From positions 24,954 to 88,953 of IMG/VR virus record IMGVR_UViG_3300050120_000115: DNA of 64,000 nucleotides. One strand, written 5' to 3'. This DNA is from a virus. Shown piece by piece: positions 27,060 to 34,326 of this stretch. Numbering within the stretch: the first letter of the stretch is position 1; each line of letters begins with the position of its first letter. The notes beneath the pieces are model-generated. The model saw only the letters and a list, made by a program, of their open reading frames with translations, did no database searches and was not told the DNA's origin. The translations under genes and the position numbers were made by a program.

Positions 27060-27586
27060 TGTACCAGCCTAAGCCGGGGGATCTAGTTTTAGCAAGAACA
27101 GCTACTCTCTATGGAAAAATGATTCGAGCTGCACAAGCTCTTCGATGGTGGCAAGGACGCGACTGGAATCACGCAGCCATAGTCGTCAAGGTTGATACAG
27201 ATGGAACAGTATGGTGTCTCCAAATGACGAAGAATTGTAACCTAGTTAAAATAGAAGATGTTGCCAAAAATGGACACGTAAAAATAGTTCCGATCCCTGC
27301 AGACTTAGATGCAGATCGTGCTGTGGCATATGCTTATCTTCAGCTAGGTATTGATTACGGAGTGGGAACGATAGTAAGTGTTGCCGTTAATCTTGCCCTA
27401 CCCCGATTCTTAAATTTCGACTTTACACGCCCCGGAACCCTAATTTGTTCTGGGCTTGTAGCAAGAAGTTGGGAACACGGTGGATGGAACTGCCCCGTTG
27501 ACCCGTTTCAAATTACACCTGGTCAATTCGACCAAATTATGGGCGGCGGAGGAATCCCCGTCTACTATCCCCTTCATAAAGGATAA
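27059..27586 (+). CDS. YiiX/YebB-like permuted papain-fold hydrolase
   Basis: A 175-residue protein of the permuted NlpC/P60 type. KPGDLVLARTA opens the fold, WNHAAIVVKVD carries the His (about residue 38), and GTLICSGLVARSWEH carries the Cys (about residue 131). The His-before-Cys order is typical of this group, which includes amidases and lipid-active enzymes. It is the third papain-superfamily enzyme in 3 kb. The start overlaps the previous stop. Confidence 0.7.
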   Translation: MYQPKPGDLVLARTATLYGKMIRAAQALRWWQGRDWNHAAIVVKVDTDGTVWCLQMTKNCNLVKIEDVAKNGHVKIVPIPADLDADRAVAYAYLQLGIDYGVGTIVSVAVNLALPRFLNFDFTRPGTLICSGLVARSWEHGGWNCPVDPFQITPGQFDQIMGGGGIPVYYPLHKG

Positions 27587-27588
27587 AC

Positions 27589-28230
27589 ATGACTGCTTTC
27601 GATCCCCTAAACCCCAAGTACCCAACACAGGTGCTGTACGACCCTATCAATAATCAGTTCGTCTATTGGAACGGCCAGCAGAACGTTGTGGCACCTATCA
27701 ATGTACAGGCGGCTCAGTCGGCTTTGACTGTTTCCAGCACTAGCGGAACCTACGGAACCGTACTTACCCTGGCTACTAGCGGTGGAACCACCAGTGGAAC
27801 CGTTACGTATGTGCTCAATAACGCTGGATCAGCGAACGCGAGTATTACTGGAAGTGGTACCACCTTAACGGCCACTACCGCAGGAACCTGCACCATTACG
27901 GCTACCATGGCTGGAGATACCGACCATATTGCGGTTAGTTCTGCTCCCACAACCGTAACCTTTGCTAAGGCTTCACAAGGTGCGCTCACACTCACCAGCA
28001 CAACTGGCGTCCACGGTACTCCTCTCACCTTAACTTCTAGCGGCGGTAGCGGAACTGGTGCGGTTACTTACGCCATTACATCTGCCGGAACTGCAGGTGC
28101 AACTTTGAGCAACGGGGGAACGAAGCTTAACGGAGCAACTGCCGGAACCTGCACAGTTACCGCAACCAAAGCAGCTGACATTGACTACACTACGGTTAGC
28201 TCTACTGCTACGACTGTGACATTCTCATAG
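27589..28230 (+). CDS. Ig-like two-repeat virion protein
   Basis: A 213-residue protein. After a 40-residue start (PLNPKYPTQVLYDPINNQFV) come two related Ig-like repeats of about 85 residues, each with SST-G-YGT-LTL, TSGTVTYVL and AGTCTITAT-type strands (residues 42-128 and 129-213). Such repeats decorate phage capsids, tails or fibres. It lies apart from the main virion block. The next GTG overlaps its TAG. Confidence 0.65.
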   Translation: MTAFDPLNPKYPTQVLYDPINNQFVYWNGQQNVVAPINVQAAQSALTVSSTSGTYGTVLTLATSGGTTSGTVTYVLNNAGSANASITGSGTTLTATTAGTCTITATMAGDTDHIAVSSAPTTVTFAKASQGALTLTSTTGVHGTPLTLTSSGGSGTGAVTYAITSAGTAGATLSNGGTKLNGATAGTCTVTATKAADIDYTTVSSTATTVTFS

Positions 28231-28667
28231 TGACGGACGTTACCCCAGCACACGACCAGGCATTCTCACATAGCTACTTAGTCCATTATCCCGCTCACCC
28301 GCCGCGAAAAAGTGACCCTCACTATAGGGACTTTGAAGCCTATCGCAAGTCCCATGTGAAGACTGCTAAATGTGCCATTGGTGAGCATCGTAATGATTAC
28401 TCCGAATGTCAGGGTGGTCTAGAATTGCACCACGCGCACGTCGAGTTCAGCCTCCAGAACGGTGTAGACCTGAAATGGCTAGAGGTGGACTATCCAGGCA
28501 TATCTGATCCCAATACGGTTGGATCTTGGGTAGAATCTGGAGAAAATCTTATTTTCTTATGTGAGGGCCATCATCGCGGGGCGGGCGGAGTACATAATGC
28601 AAGTGCCTCAGACTATGAAGCTGAAAAGTATGTACGATCCCTCATTTCTCCTAAACCAAAAAACTAA
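28230..28667 (+). CDS. HNH-type nuclease
   Basis: A 145-residue protein with an HNH core. ELHHAHVEFSLQNGVDLKWL (about 68-87) gives the first His pair, and NLIFLCEGHHRGAGGVH (about 112-128) gives the second half. CAIGEHRNDYSEC may bind a structural metal. It could be a homing-type or packaging-linked nuclease. It lies 40 kb from any terminase candidate in this window, so homing or repair seems likelier. Confidence 0.65.
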   Translation: MTDVTPAHDQAFSHSYLVHYPAHPPRKSDPHYRDFEAYRKSHVKTAKCAIGEHRNDYSECQGGLELHHAHVEFSLQNGVDLKWLEVDYPGISDPNTVGSWVESGENLIFLCEGHHRGAGGVHNASASDYEAEKYVRSLISPKPKN

Positions 28668-28779
28668 CTGCCCGTATGCGGTTTTTCCAGAGTGCCCTTT
28701 GTGTAGCGGGGAGATGGCTGCCGAACATGCACACTATAGATGTAAAAAATGTGGCTGGCGCGACGCGTGTTGCCAATAG
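28597..28779 (+). CDS. small zinc-ribbon protein
   Basis: A 60-residue protein overlapping the end of the HNH gene in another frame. The last 30 residues (ECPLCSGEMAAEHAHYRC then KKCGWRDACC) form a C-x2-C / C-x2-C zinc ribbon. ATG 28597 has GGCGGAG seven bases upstream, better than the ATG at 28615. The zinc-ribbon half is downstream of the HNH stop and is the most secure part. Confidence 0.5.
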   Translation: MQVPQTMKLKSMYDPSFLLNQKTNCPYAVFPECPLCSGEMAAEHAHYRCKKCGWRDACCQ

Positions 28780-28817
28780 TTTGTTGCGCCGAAGCGTAGA
28801 TAAAGGGAACACGACAA

Positions 28818-29246
28818 ATGGAAATCTATAACATCAACGTTACGGTAGCCTATGGCCAGCCAACAGACATCCCTCCCTACGTTAACTTCAGTGTCGTACC
28901 AGCTAACAGCGTCATTAAGGTGGCTCTGGCACTACCGTTTCAGTCTCTCGCTGGAGTAGTTGTTGACCCTGATGTTGTTACGATAGGGTTCATTCCTCCC
29001 GGCGTAGCGAATTCGGCACCCCCAACTCCGGTTACCTTCGTCTACACTAATGGTCAGTCGCCTCCAGATCCTACGTATACCGTGGTCAGGGATTCCGCTG
29101 GGAACTACCATGCCCAGTTTGACATTACTTCCTATCCTACCGGATCTTGGAAGGTTTTCATTTCCGGCGCGCCAGGTACCAGCGGACTTGACACCACTAA
29201 AACTAAAATCTATTATGATCAGGGATTTATAGTTTCTGCATACTAG
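28818..29246 (+). CDS. hypothetical beta-rich protein
   Basis: A 142-residue protein, predicted mostly beta (IYNINVTVAYG, VIKVALALPFQ, PVTFVYTNGQ, YHAQFDITSYPTGSWKVFI). It looks like a small virion or Ig-fold protein. No family is recognised. AAAGGGAAC precedes the ATG. It is the last gene before a new promoter. Confidence 0.55.
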   Translation: MEIYNINVTVAYGQPTDIPPYVNFSVVPANSVIKVALALPFQSLAGVVVDPDVVTIGFIPPGVANSAPPTPVTFVYTNGQSPPDPTYTVVRDSAGNYHAQFDITSYPTGSWKVFISGAPGTSGLDTTKTKIYYDQGFIVSAY

Positions 29247-29264
29247 AATTAATAAAGAAAAGAC

Positions 29265-29293
29265 TTGATTAATCCTCACTTTTGTGCTACACT
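29265..29293 (+). promoter_or_regulatory. sigma70-like promoter
   Basis: TTGATT at 29265-29270, a 17-base spacer ending TGTGC, and TACACT at 29288-29293. The predicted start near 29300 lies at the ribosome site GGAGG (29301-29305) of the next gene. Confidence 0.7.
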
Positions 29294-29313
29294 GGTAGTC
29301 GGAGGTGAGGATT

Positions 29314-29583
29314 TTGTCTATGTCGGACCTAAGCGCGTTCAAGGCCATAGAGCCTGATACTAAATGTACCATCGGACGATTGCCATTCACTGATGAGCAA
29401 AGAATCATATTTGATCTAGTGATGGAAGCCGACCGCTTTGAGTTCCCAGCGGCACGAATCATTGAGGTTATGAATGACGACTGGGGATTAGAGGTAGGCG
29501 TAACTACCCTCAAGCAGCACCGCCGTAAGAAATGCGCATGTTTTAAGGGCAATCCAGCCCCAAATCAGGAGAAAAATGACTAA
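29314..29583 (+). CDS. putative DNA-binding protein
   Basis: An 89-residue protein. FTDEQRIIFDLVMEADRF and AARIIEVMNDDWGLEVGVTT suggest a helix-turn-helix, followed by the basic LKQHRRKKCACFKG. TTG 29314 lies eight bases after GGAGG; ATG 29320 is the alternative start and would remove two residues. It is the first gene after the promoter at 29.27 kb and overlaps the phosphoesterase start by eight bases. A regulator or small-terminase-like role is possible. Confidence 0.5.
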   Translation: MSMSDLSAFKAIEPDTKCTIGRLPFTDEQRIIFDLVMEADRFEFPAARIIEVMNDDWGLEVGVTTLKQHRRKKCACFKGNPAPNQEKND

Positions 29584-30910
29584 AGATCTCTCGCAGTTTC
29601 GCCGTCCTGAAGGTTCTAAGAAGGACAAAAGTTCTACGTCACTAAATTGGGGTAAGAATGGTAACGCATCTGCAATTTTTTCCGGGGGCACAGAAATACC
29701 AACGGACGCAGACATTCGTGCGCTGCTTGAAAGAGTTGGCAAGAACCCAGAAGACTACAATTGGGAAATAGTATCTGTATCTTGGAACTCTGCCTCTTGG
29801 CACCGTACTGAAGATGTGGCGGCCCAGTCAGTAAAGCACAGTGCGTTTACTGCACCCTCATGTGTAGTGAATATTAAGATTGCTCCTAAGTCTGAAGACG
29901 GGGACATGACGGTAGAGATTCGTCAGGCTCCCCCGCTAAAGGTGAGCGTTCAATCTACTAATCGTCTTCCTAAGCGTCGTACATCGGACTCTCTTAATTG
30001 TGCCGTCATTTACGCCGACTCGCAAATTTGGTACTGGTGTGATGTAAATGGTGTATGGCACCCTACCCATGACGAAGCGGCCTTAGATATTGGACTTCAG
30101 ATTACTGCAGATGTAGAGGCGGAGCACGGCATTGATGTCATGGTTGACCTTGGAGACCTGGGCGACTTTCCTGTTGTATCCACACATCCTTCCCCGCTTG
30201 CCATGACTCTACACGCAAGCACGAATATGTCTGTTGCAAGAATCTCTCGCCTCATGGCAGAGCGTACCGCACTTAGTCCTAATGCAGAGATGCGCCGCTG
30301 GTTGCGTGGCAATCATGAACAGAGGTGGTCAGACTGGCTGGCTAATAATGCACCTCACTTGGTTGGGCTCAAGAGGGCCGGAGAAGATGACCATCTTCCT
30401 ATCCTAAGCCTTCAGTATCTTACAAGGTCAGAAGAATTGGGTTGGACACTGGGGGAGAGAAGTTATCCAAATGATATTTTCTGGCTCAATGAAAACACTC
30501 GATGCATTCATGGCACTCTCGGAAATACTCAGGTAGGAACTACCCTCAACAAATACTTACAGGAAGAAGTCAACACTATCGCAGGGCACACACCCCACGC
30601 AGGGCTGGCCTATAGAACTATCGCACGTCAGAACGGACCGCGCACGTACATCGCTTGTACTCCCGGAGGCTTTATGCGCCGCGACGGAATGGTACCATCA
30701 GGTAACAATAAGAACACCGACATGGGTCAACCTAGCCAGAGCGATGGAGTCGGTTGGGAGCAGGGTATGGCAATCGTTTTTTACACTCCCGGCGCGGGGA
30801 TAACGGTTCCACAGATAGAACACATTCCAATCTTCGACGGAAAGGCCGTATGGAGAGGTAAGGTATACACTGCTCGCTGTGACGTGGACGGTAACCCGTT
30901 AGATGTCTAG
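29576..30910 (+). CDS. calcineurin-like phosphoesterase
   Basis: A 444-residue metallophosphoesterase. Motifs in order are DLGDLGDFPV (about residues 191-200), RGNHEQRW (about 243-250), RCIHGTLG (about 309) and IAGHTPHAG (about 338), which provide the two-metal site. The first 160 residues are an added region with a basic start. A substrate cannot be told; related phage enzymes act on nucleic acid ends or nucleotides. A G-oriented copy of the dispersed motif lies at 29674-29690 and reads AIFSGGTE. Confidence 0.75.
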   Translation: MTKDLSQFRRPEGSKKDKSSTSLNWGKNGNASAIFSGGTEIPTDADIRALLERVGKNPEDYNWEIVSVSWNSASWHRTEDVAAQSVKHSAFTAPSCVVNIKIAPKSEDGDMTVEIRQAPPLKVSVQSTNRLPKRRTSDSLNCAVIYADSQIWYWCDVNGVWHPTHDEAALDIGLQITADVEAEHGIDVMVDLGDLGDFPVVSTHPSPLAMTLHASTNMSVARISRLMAERTALSPNAEMRRWLRGNHEQRWSDWLANNAPHLVGLKRAGEDDHLPILSLQYLTRSEELGWTLGERSYPNDIFWLNENTRCIHGTLGNTQVGTTLNKYLQEEVNTIAGHTPHAGLAYRTIARQNGPRTYIACTPGGFMRRDGMVPSGNNKNTDMGQPSQSDGVGWEQGMAIVFYTPGAGITVPQIEHIPIFDGKAVWRGKVYTARCDVDGNPLDV

Positions 30911-31175
30911 TCCTAAGTACGACGAAACTCGTAAAGTACAGAAGCCTCCTCTGGAGGACGTACTGAGTGTCAAGCGCAAGCGAGCGTGGCTACCTGCCCC
31001 AGAGGGCGACGTTCCCTGCGATGTGTGTGGACTGTTGTGTCCCCTGAATCTTTATGAAGGCTTCGAAACTATTCATATAACCTGTAGTTACGGAGTGTCG
31101 GGGAAGCGCTGGGTGAAGGAACGTGCTAAGAGACTAAAGGCTGCTATGTTAGCTGGGAATAGTCTCGGAATCTAG
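30903..31175 (+). CDS. small cysteine-containing protein
   Basis: A 90-residue basic protein with VPCDVCGLLC and a later THITC-like Cys (residues 38-60), suggesting a zinc knuckle. It overlaps the phosphoesterase end by eight bases. Its last nine codons overlap the 3' end of the convergent WhiB gene. No family recognised. Confidence 0.55.
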   Translation: MSSPKYDETRKVQKPPLEDVLSVKRKRAWLPAPEGDVPCDVCGLLCPLNLYEGFETIHITCSYGVSGKRWVKERAKRLKAAMLAGNSLGI

Positions 31176-31508
31176 GAGTTCGGAGTACGCTTCTTCAGGT
31201 TCCATTCCCCGCGCGGAGAATTCTGAACGTTGTTTGCTGGTAGATCCGCCCCACGTATCCGTCACTTCTGGATTTTCCATCGCGTAAGTAAAACACTCTT
31301 TACGAACTGGGCAACGTCTACAGATTTCCAATCCACGCTGAGCATATGCCGACTGGCCTTGGCCCGCGAACCACAGCTCCGTAGGTTCGCCGTTGCACAG
31401 AGCATCATACATCCATGGTGGGCGTTGACGACGTAACATCATTACAAAAGTGGCGATTTCCCATTCGGTAAACGAGATGACTGGATGAGAATCATTACTA
31501 TTGCTCAC
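31149..31508 (-). CDS. WhiB-like iron-sulfur transcription factor
   Basis: A 119-residue WhiB-family protein. Four Cys ligate a 4Fe-4S cluster: one in YDALCNGEP (about residue 38) and three in ICRRCPVRKEC (C-x2-C-x5-C, about 67-77). The DNA-binding turn TWGGST follows. Host WhiB proteins bind sigma-A region 4; phage versions can repress host whiB2. The C-terminal tail holds a copy of the dispersed motif (31205-31223). It is the last gene of the minus-strand cluster. Confidence 0.9.
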   Translation of the reverse strand: MSNSNDSHPVISFTEWEIATFVMMLRRQRPPWMYDALCNGEPTELWFAGQGQSAYAQRGLEICRRCPVRKECFTYAMENPEVTDTWGGSTSKQRSEFSARGMEPEEAYSELLDSETIPS

Positions 31509-31659
31509 TTAGGTTCAACTCCTTGTAAATATGGAGATGAGCTGCGGCATGAGCCATTGGGCGATTGGATTCCCTACCTGAAAGATTTCCACACGAACAT
31601 GTTAATTTAAAACCATCCCCATCTGGGGTAATGTCTACATAGTGTGTGGTATTCTTCAT
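31498..31659 (-). CDS. small protein, unknown
   Basis: A 53-residue protein (starts MKNTTHYVDITPDGDGFKL) with a CSCG pair near residue 22. It may be a small zinc protein. The ATG overlaps the upstream HNH stop as ATGA, which fixes the start better than an in-frame upstream ATG. It overlaps the WhiB start by 11 bases. Confidence 0.6.
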   Translation of the reverse strand: MKNTTHYVDITPDGDGFKLTCSCGNLSGRESNRPMAHAAAHLHIYKELNLSEQ

Positions 31660-32066
31660 TCTATAAAGCCCCTTAGTTTTGCTTCTTTTGGATTTATGGT
31701 GACATAGTGGTGGCATATTCTACATGCCGCACGGAATTGCTGATTTTCGTCACCGTTATTCGGGACCTTATTTCCTCCGCGCGAGCGAAGTTTTACTTCG
31801 TGTACATCAACTGCTTCGCCCTGGCACTCATCATTCCAGCGTATCTCACACTCGGGATGACGGTCCAGAAAATCTTGAACGAACGGTATACGCTCTTCTT
31901 CATAAAACTTCTGAGTCTTCTCAGATCTAGCTGCTATCTTCTTCCCCCCTCTTCGCAGGGGGGATTTTTGCTTAATGGACTCCGAGATACTGGTCGAGCT
32001 GCTCCGCGTAAACGGAGTTCTCGCGAGAGAGCCGTGCGATTTCAAAGTCTTTCTTTTCAATGACAT
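31656..32066 (-). CDS. HNH endonuclease
   Basis: A 136-residue HNH nuclease. The basic N-terminus (SLARTPFTRSS, KSPLRRGGKK) is typical of a phage HNH group. CEIRWNDECQGEAVDVHEVK then ENQQFRAACRICHHYVT (about 79-125) give the zinc pair and the catalytic His. Its 5' part overlaps a separate coiled-coil gene by 95 bases in another frame. A shorter start is possible, but no ATG is available downstream before the core. Confidence 0.72.
   Translation of the reverse strand: MSLKRKTLKSHGSLARTPFTRSSSTSISESIKQKSPLRRGGKKIAARSEKTQKFYEEERIPFVQDFLDRHPECEIRWNDECQGEAVDVHEVKLRSRGGNKVPNNGDENQQFRAACRICHHYVTINPKEAKLRGFIE
31944..31969 (+). terminator. plus-strand terminator hairpin inside minus-strand genes
   Basis: CCCCCCT / AGGGGGG seven-base-pair stem with a six-base loop (31944-31963) followed by TTTTT (31965-31969). 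It would stop plus-strand transcripts that read through the convergent junction at 31.15 kb. It lies within minus-strand coding sequence. Confidence 0.5.
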
Positions 32067-32133
32067 GTTCTAACTCAAAAATCTGGGACTCAAGCCCGTG
32101 TATATAGTCTAGAGTGGCCTCATCATATTCCAT
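31972..32133 (-). CDS. small coiled-coil protein
   Basis: A 53-residue acidic helical protein (starts MEYDEATLDYIHGLESQIFE), a clear coiled coil. AGGAGGG six bases before the ATG is the strongest ribosome site in this cluster, so I take it as real. Its 3' two-thirds overlaps the HNH gene start in a different frame. Confidence 0.7.
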   Translation of the reverse strand: MEYDEATLDYIHGLESQIFELEHVIEKKDFEIARLSRENSVYAEQLDQYLGVH

Positions 32134-32136
32134 ACT

Positions 32137-32508
32137 TTACCCTCCTGTGCTTGTTCGGTAATTGGCATTCAGGGTTTGGAGCGCACCAATCTCGTCTCTT
32201 ATCGAGAACAGTGCTTGCTTGTGAGCCTCTCGCTTCGCGGAAGTGGACTCCATTTCAAAGCGTTCATCTTCAGTGTTAATGGTAGCAAGATCGTCAGCAG
32301 CATCCCCACTAACTTTCACTCCATCTACTACTCCCAAGACACGGGCCTGGAAACGTTCCTTAGCGAACTTTGTCTTAAAGGCCGCTTCTGCCCGACCAGC
32401 ATTTTCTATCACCTCTAAGTACGTACTGGTAAGGTGATCCTGACGGTTGATGGCAGAGCGCAACCTGTTCTCTATATCTATAATGGAAAGGGGAGCACGC
32501 TCAGTCAA
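32137..32508 (-). CDS. helical protein, unknown
   Basis: A 123-residue, almost wholly helical protein (IIDIENRLRSAINRQDHLTS, YLEVIENAGRAEAAFKTKFA). Such proteins are common between recombination genes and nucleases in actinophage-type genomes, but I cannot name a function. It ends three bases before the next ATG and follows the Acb2-like gene by two bases. Confidence 0.65.
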   Translation of the reverse strand: MTERAPLSIIDIENRLRSAINRQDHLTSTYLEVIENAGRAEAAFKTKFAKERFQARVLGVVDGVKVSGDAADDLATINTEDERFEMESTSAKREAHKQALFSIRDEIGALQTLNANYRTSTGG

Positions 32509-32510
32509 GA

Positions 32511-32840
32511 CTAGACCTCGTGTGTTCCCTCAACGTCGCGGGCCTCGCGCTCGGCGGTACGGTCATTCAACCAATGAAGTGCCTCTTCGAGCTTGGTAAT
32601 AGCCAGTGCGTTCTGACGACAAGCAAACTTACCACCGTTAGCAGACTGGTAGAAGTAGATGCGTTGCTTGGCCACCGCTATGAGAGTCTCCACGAAGGCA
32701 CCATTAGGTTCCTGCCGATCTTCTCCGCGTCCCAGGGGTCCGTTCTGCCACAACACGGAAAACCCAATGCCGGAAGCGTAACCCCCTGAGGGATTCCCGT
32801 CATTGTCTAGGTCATTAACTGCAGTAAATTTAGCTAGCAT
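32511..32840 (-). CDS. Acb2/Tad1-hairpin-like protein (possible anti-CBASS)
   Basis: A 109-residue protein. Residues 25-60 (GIGFSVLWQNGPLGRGED, then EPNGAFVETLIAVAKQRI) and the end (ACRQNALAITKLEEALHWLN, then REARDVEGTHEV) fit a family found in many phages. Its helical hairpin (R-x-x-A-L-A-x-T-K-L-E-E-A-x-x-W) resembles Acb2 and Tad1 proteins, which bind cyclic nucleotide signals of host CBASS or Thoeris systems. The family match is by memory of the pattern, and the anti-defence role here is inferred. Confidence 0.62.
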   Translation of the reverse strand: MLAKFTAVNDLDNDGNPSGGYASGIGFSVLWQNGPLGRGEDRQEPNGAFVETLIAVAKQRIYFYQSANGGKFACRQNALAITKLEEALHWLNDRTAEREARDVEGTHEV

Positions 32841-32842
32841 GA

Positions 32843-32983
32843 TTATTCTCCTAGTGCATACTCTTCGTAGCGCTTAGCGGTTCCAACCACATCTACACCC
32901 GTTTTTTTAGCTGATTCAATGGCCAGTTGCAAAAATAGTGTTTTCAGAGCTACCAGTTCACCATCTATGGTCTTTTCTCTCAT
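32843..32983 (-). CDS. small helical protein
   Basis: A 46-residue protein (starts MREKTIDGELVALKTLFLQL) with a single helix and a short tail (RYEEYALGE). The ATG overlaps the upstream membrane gene stop as ATGA, and the gene ends two bases before the Acb2-like ATG. Its GGAGAA end provides that gene's ribosome site. Confidence 0.65.
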   Translation of the reverse strand: MREKTIDGELVALKTLFLQLAIESAKKTGVDVVGTAKRYEEYALGE

Positions 32984-33222
32984 GATTTACCTTTCTTAAT
33001 GTTCTGTAGCACCATATTCTTGATGGTACGTGTTACTTGAAATCCGACTCCGGCGAGAAGGAAAATCCAAAGATGGTGAGTATGGGTGGCAACCGCCCAC
33101 CACACTAATCCAATAACCCCACCAGTAATGGTGATGATAAGAAGCGCCATTAATAGCACTCCACTAGCTACTACGTATGCTTGACTCTTAGTTAAGTCAT
33201 TGAGCGGTGACTGTTCTTTCAT
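32980..33222 (-). CDS. small membrane protein
   Basis: An 80-residue protein with two membrane segments (about residues 15-40 and 48-66) and basic ends. It is coupled by ATGA overlaps to genes on both sides. It might be a superinfection or signalling protein; nothing in the sequence decides. Confidence 0.6.
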   Translation of the reverse strand: MKEQSPLNDLTKSQAYVVASGVLLMALLIITITGGVIGLVWWAVATHTHHLWIFLLAGVGFQVTRTIKNMVLQNIKKGKS

Positions 33223-33668
33223 TGCGATTTCCTTTTATTTGCTGTTATTTTTGCGCAAGCCCTACACCTGCGCGCACCATCTGGATCAATGTACAGATTA
33301 CTTCCTTGGTATTCGTGTCCGCGAGGACAATGGGTTTTTCTACCTTGACCATTATCTATAGCATTATCCACATTAGACAATAATCTTAAATGATTAGGAT
33401 TGCAACATGGCCTGTTCTTGCATATGTGATCTACCGTCATTCCTTTTGGTATATATCCGTTAACAGACATCCACACAACTCTGTGTGCTGTTGTCCCCGC
33501 GTTACCTCCATCCCCAGTTCTCCACCCAATTTGTCCATAGCCATGATTCCCTATACTAAGTTTCCAAGGCCAACAGTCATCTTCTAACCCAATGTTAACC
33601 CTGTCAAAGACTCTATCTATTACTCTTTGAGGAACTTCTTGCGTGGAAGGCGGTGCGCACTTATCCAT
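33219..33668 (-). CDS. free-standing HNH homing-type endonuclease
   Basis: A 149-residue HNH_3-type nuclease. CWPWKLSIGNHGYGQIGWR opens the domain. AHRVVWMSVNGYIPKGMTVD then HICKNRPCCNPNHLRLLSN (about 64-101) is the HNH core. KTHCPRGHEYQGSNLYIDPD and RRCRACAK form the zinc tail. It is related to the nuclease at 63.0-63.5 kb. It sits between SSB and the membrane gene and probably is a mobile insertion. Confidence 0.8.
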   Translation of the reverse strand: MDKCAPPSTQEVPQRVIDRVFDRVNIGLEDDCWPWKLSIGNHGYGQIGWRTGDGGNAGTTAHRVVWMSVNGYIPKGMTVDHICKNRPCCNPNHLRLLSNVDNAIDNGQGRKTHCPRGHEYQGSNLYIDPDGARRCRACAKITANKRKSQ

Positions 33669-33670
33669 GG

Positions 33671-34099
33671 CTAAAATGGAGGCTCTTCATCAAACGCATA
33701 CGTTACTGGAGCGGCCTTGGTATATCCATTTGTTTCGGAACGGGGAGTACGGAGAACTGAGGCAGTTGCCCATTTCAAACTTGGAGCAATTTCATCAGCG
33801 TTGATCTCAAATGCATTACGCTTCTCTCCAGTTACAGTTTCGTAGGAGCGCTGTTCTAGCCTACCCGTTACCACCACCCTGTCTCCCCGACCTAGAGAAA
33901 TAGCTACGTTCTCCGCTAGCGGACCATACGCAACCACGTCGAAGAAGGAGGTTGATTCCTCCCACTCTTGACTCTGACGATTCTGCCAGCGGCGATTGAC
34001 CGCTACTCCTAGCTGTACACTGGCCTGCCCTGAGTTCAGGAACTTAAGTTGTGGATCGCGAGTTACATTACCCGAAACCGTTATAGTGTTATCTGACAT
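33671..34099 (-). CDS. ssb: single-stranded DNA-binding protein
   Basis: A 142-residue SSB. The OB fold is clear: TVSGNVTRDPQLKFLNSGQA, LGVAVNRRWQNR, TSFFDVVAYGPLAENVAISL, GDRVVVTGRLEQRSYET. The acidic tip DEEPPF is the usual partner-binding tail. It covers single strands in replication and recombination. Neighbours are a small unknown gene and the Erf annealing gene in one operon. Confidence 0.93.
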   Translation of the reverse strand: MSDNTITVSGNVTRDPQLKFLNSGQASVQLGVAVNRRWQNRQSQEWEESTSFFDVVAYGPLAENVAISLGRGDRVVVTGRLEQRSYETVTGEKRNAFEINADEIAPSLKWATASVLRTPRSETNGYTKAAPVTYAFDEEPPF

Positions 34100-34317
34100 T
34101 ATTCTGCCTCCGTAAAATCGATGTAGTAATCCTTGCCGAGATTCAAGTGGGCTGGCGTTTCGGAGGTCTTAATGCTTACTGAGATCTCTCCGCTGGGGGT
34201 TGTCCTGAAGAATTCCTCGTTCTCCAGCGACGATCCTGCCTGCACCGGACGCAACTTGAAGTTGACCGTTCCATACATGTCTCGCGTCTCCGAATAGCAT
34301 GTAAACTTTGCTCTCAT
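34099..34317 (-). CDS. small conserved-type protein between SSB and Erf
   Basis: A 72-residue protein (starts MRAKFTCYSETRDMYGTVNF) with strands such as YGTVNFKLRPVQAGS and a terminal DYYIDFTEAE. The last base of its stop is shared with the SSB ATG. I have seen similar small genes near phage recombination genes but cannot give a function. Confidence 0.6.
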   Translation of the reverse strand: MRAKFTCYSETRDMYGTVNFKLRPVQAGSSLENEEFFRTTPSGEISVSIKTSETPAHLNLGKDYYIDFTEAE

Positions 34318-34326
34318 GATTATCTC

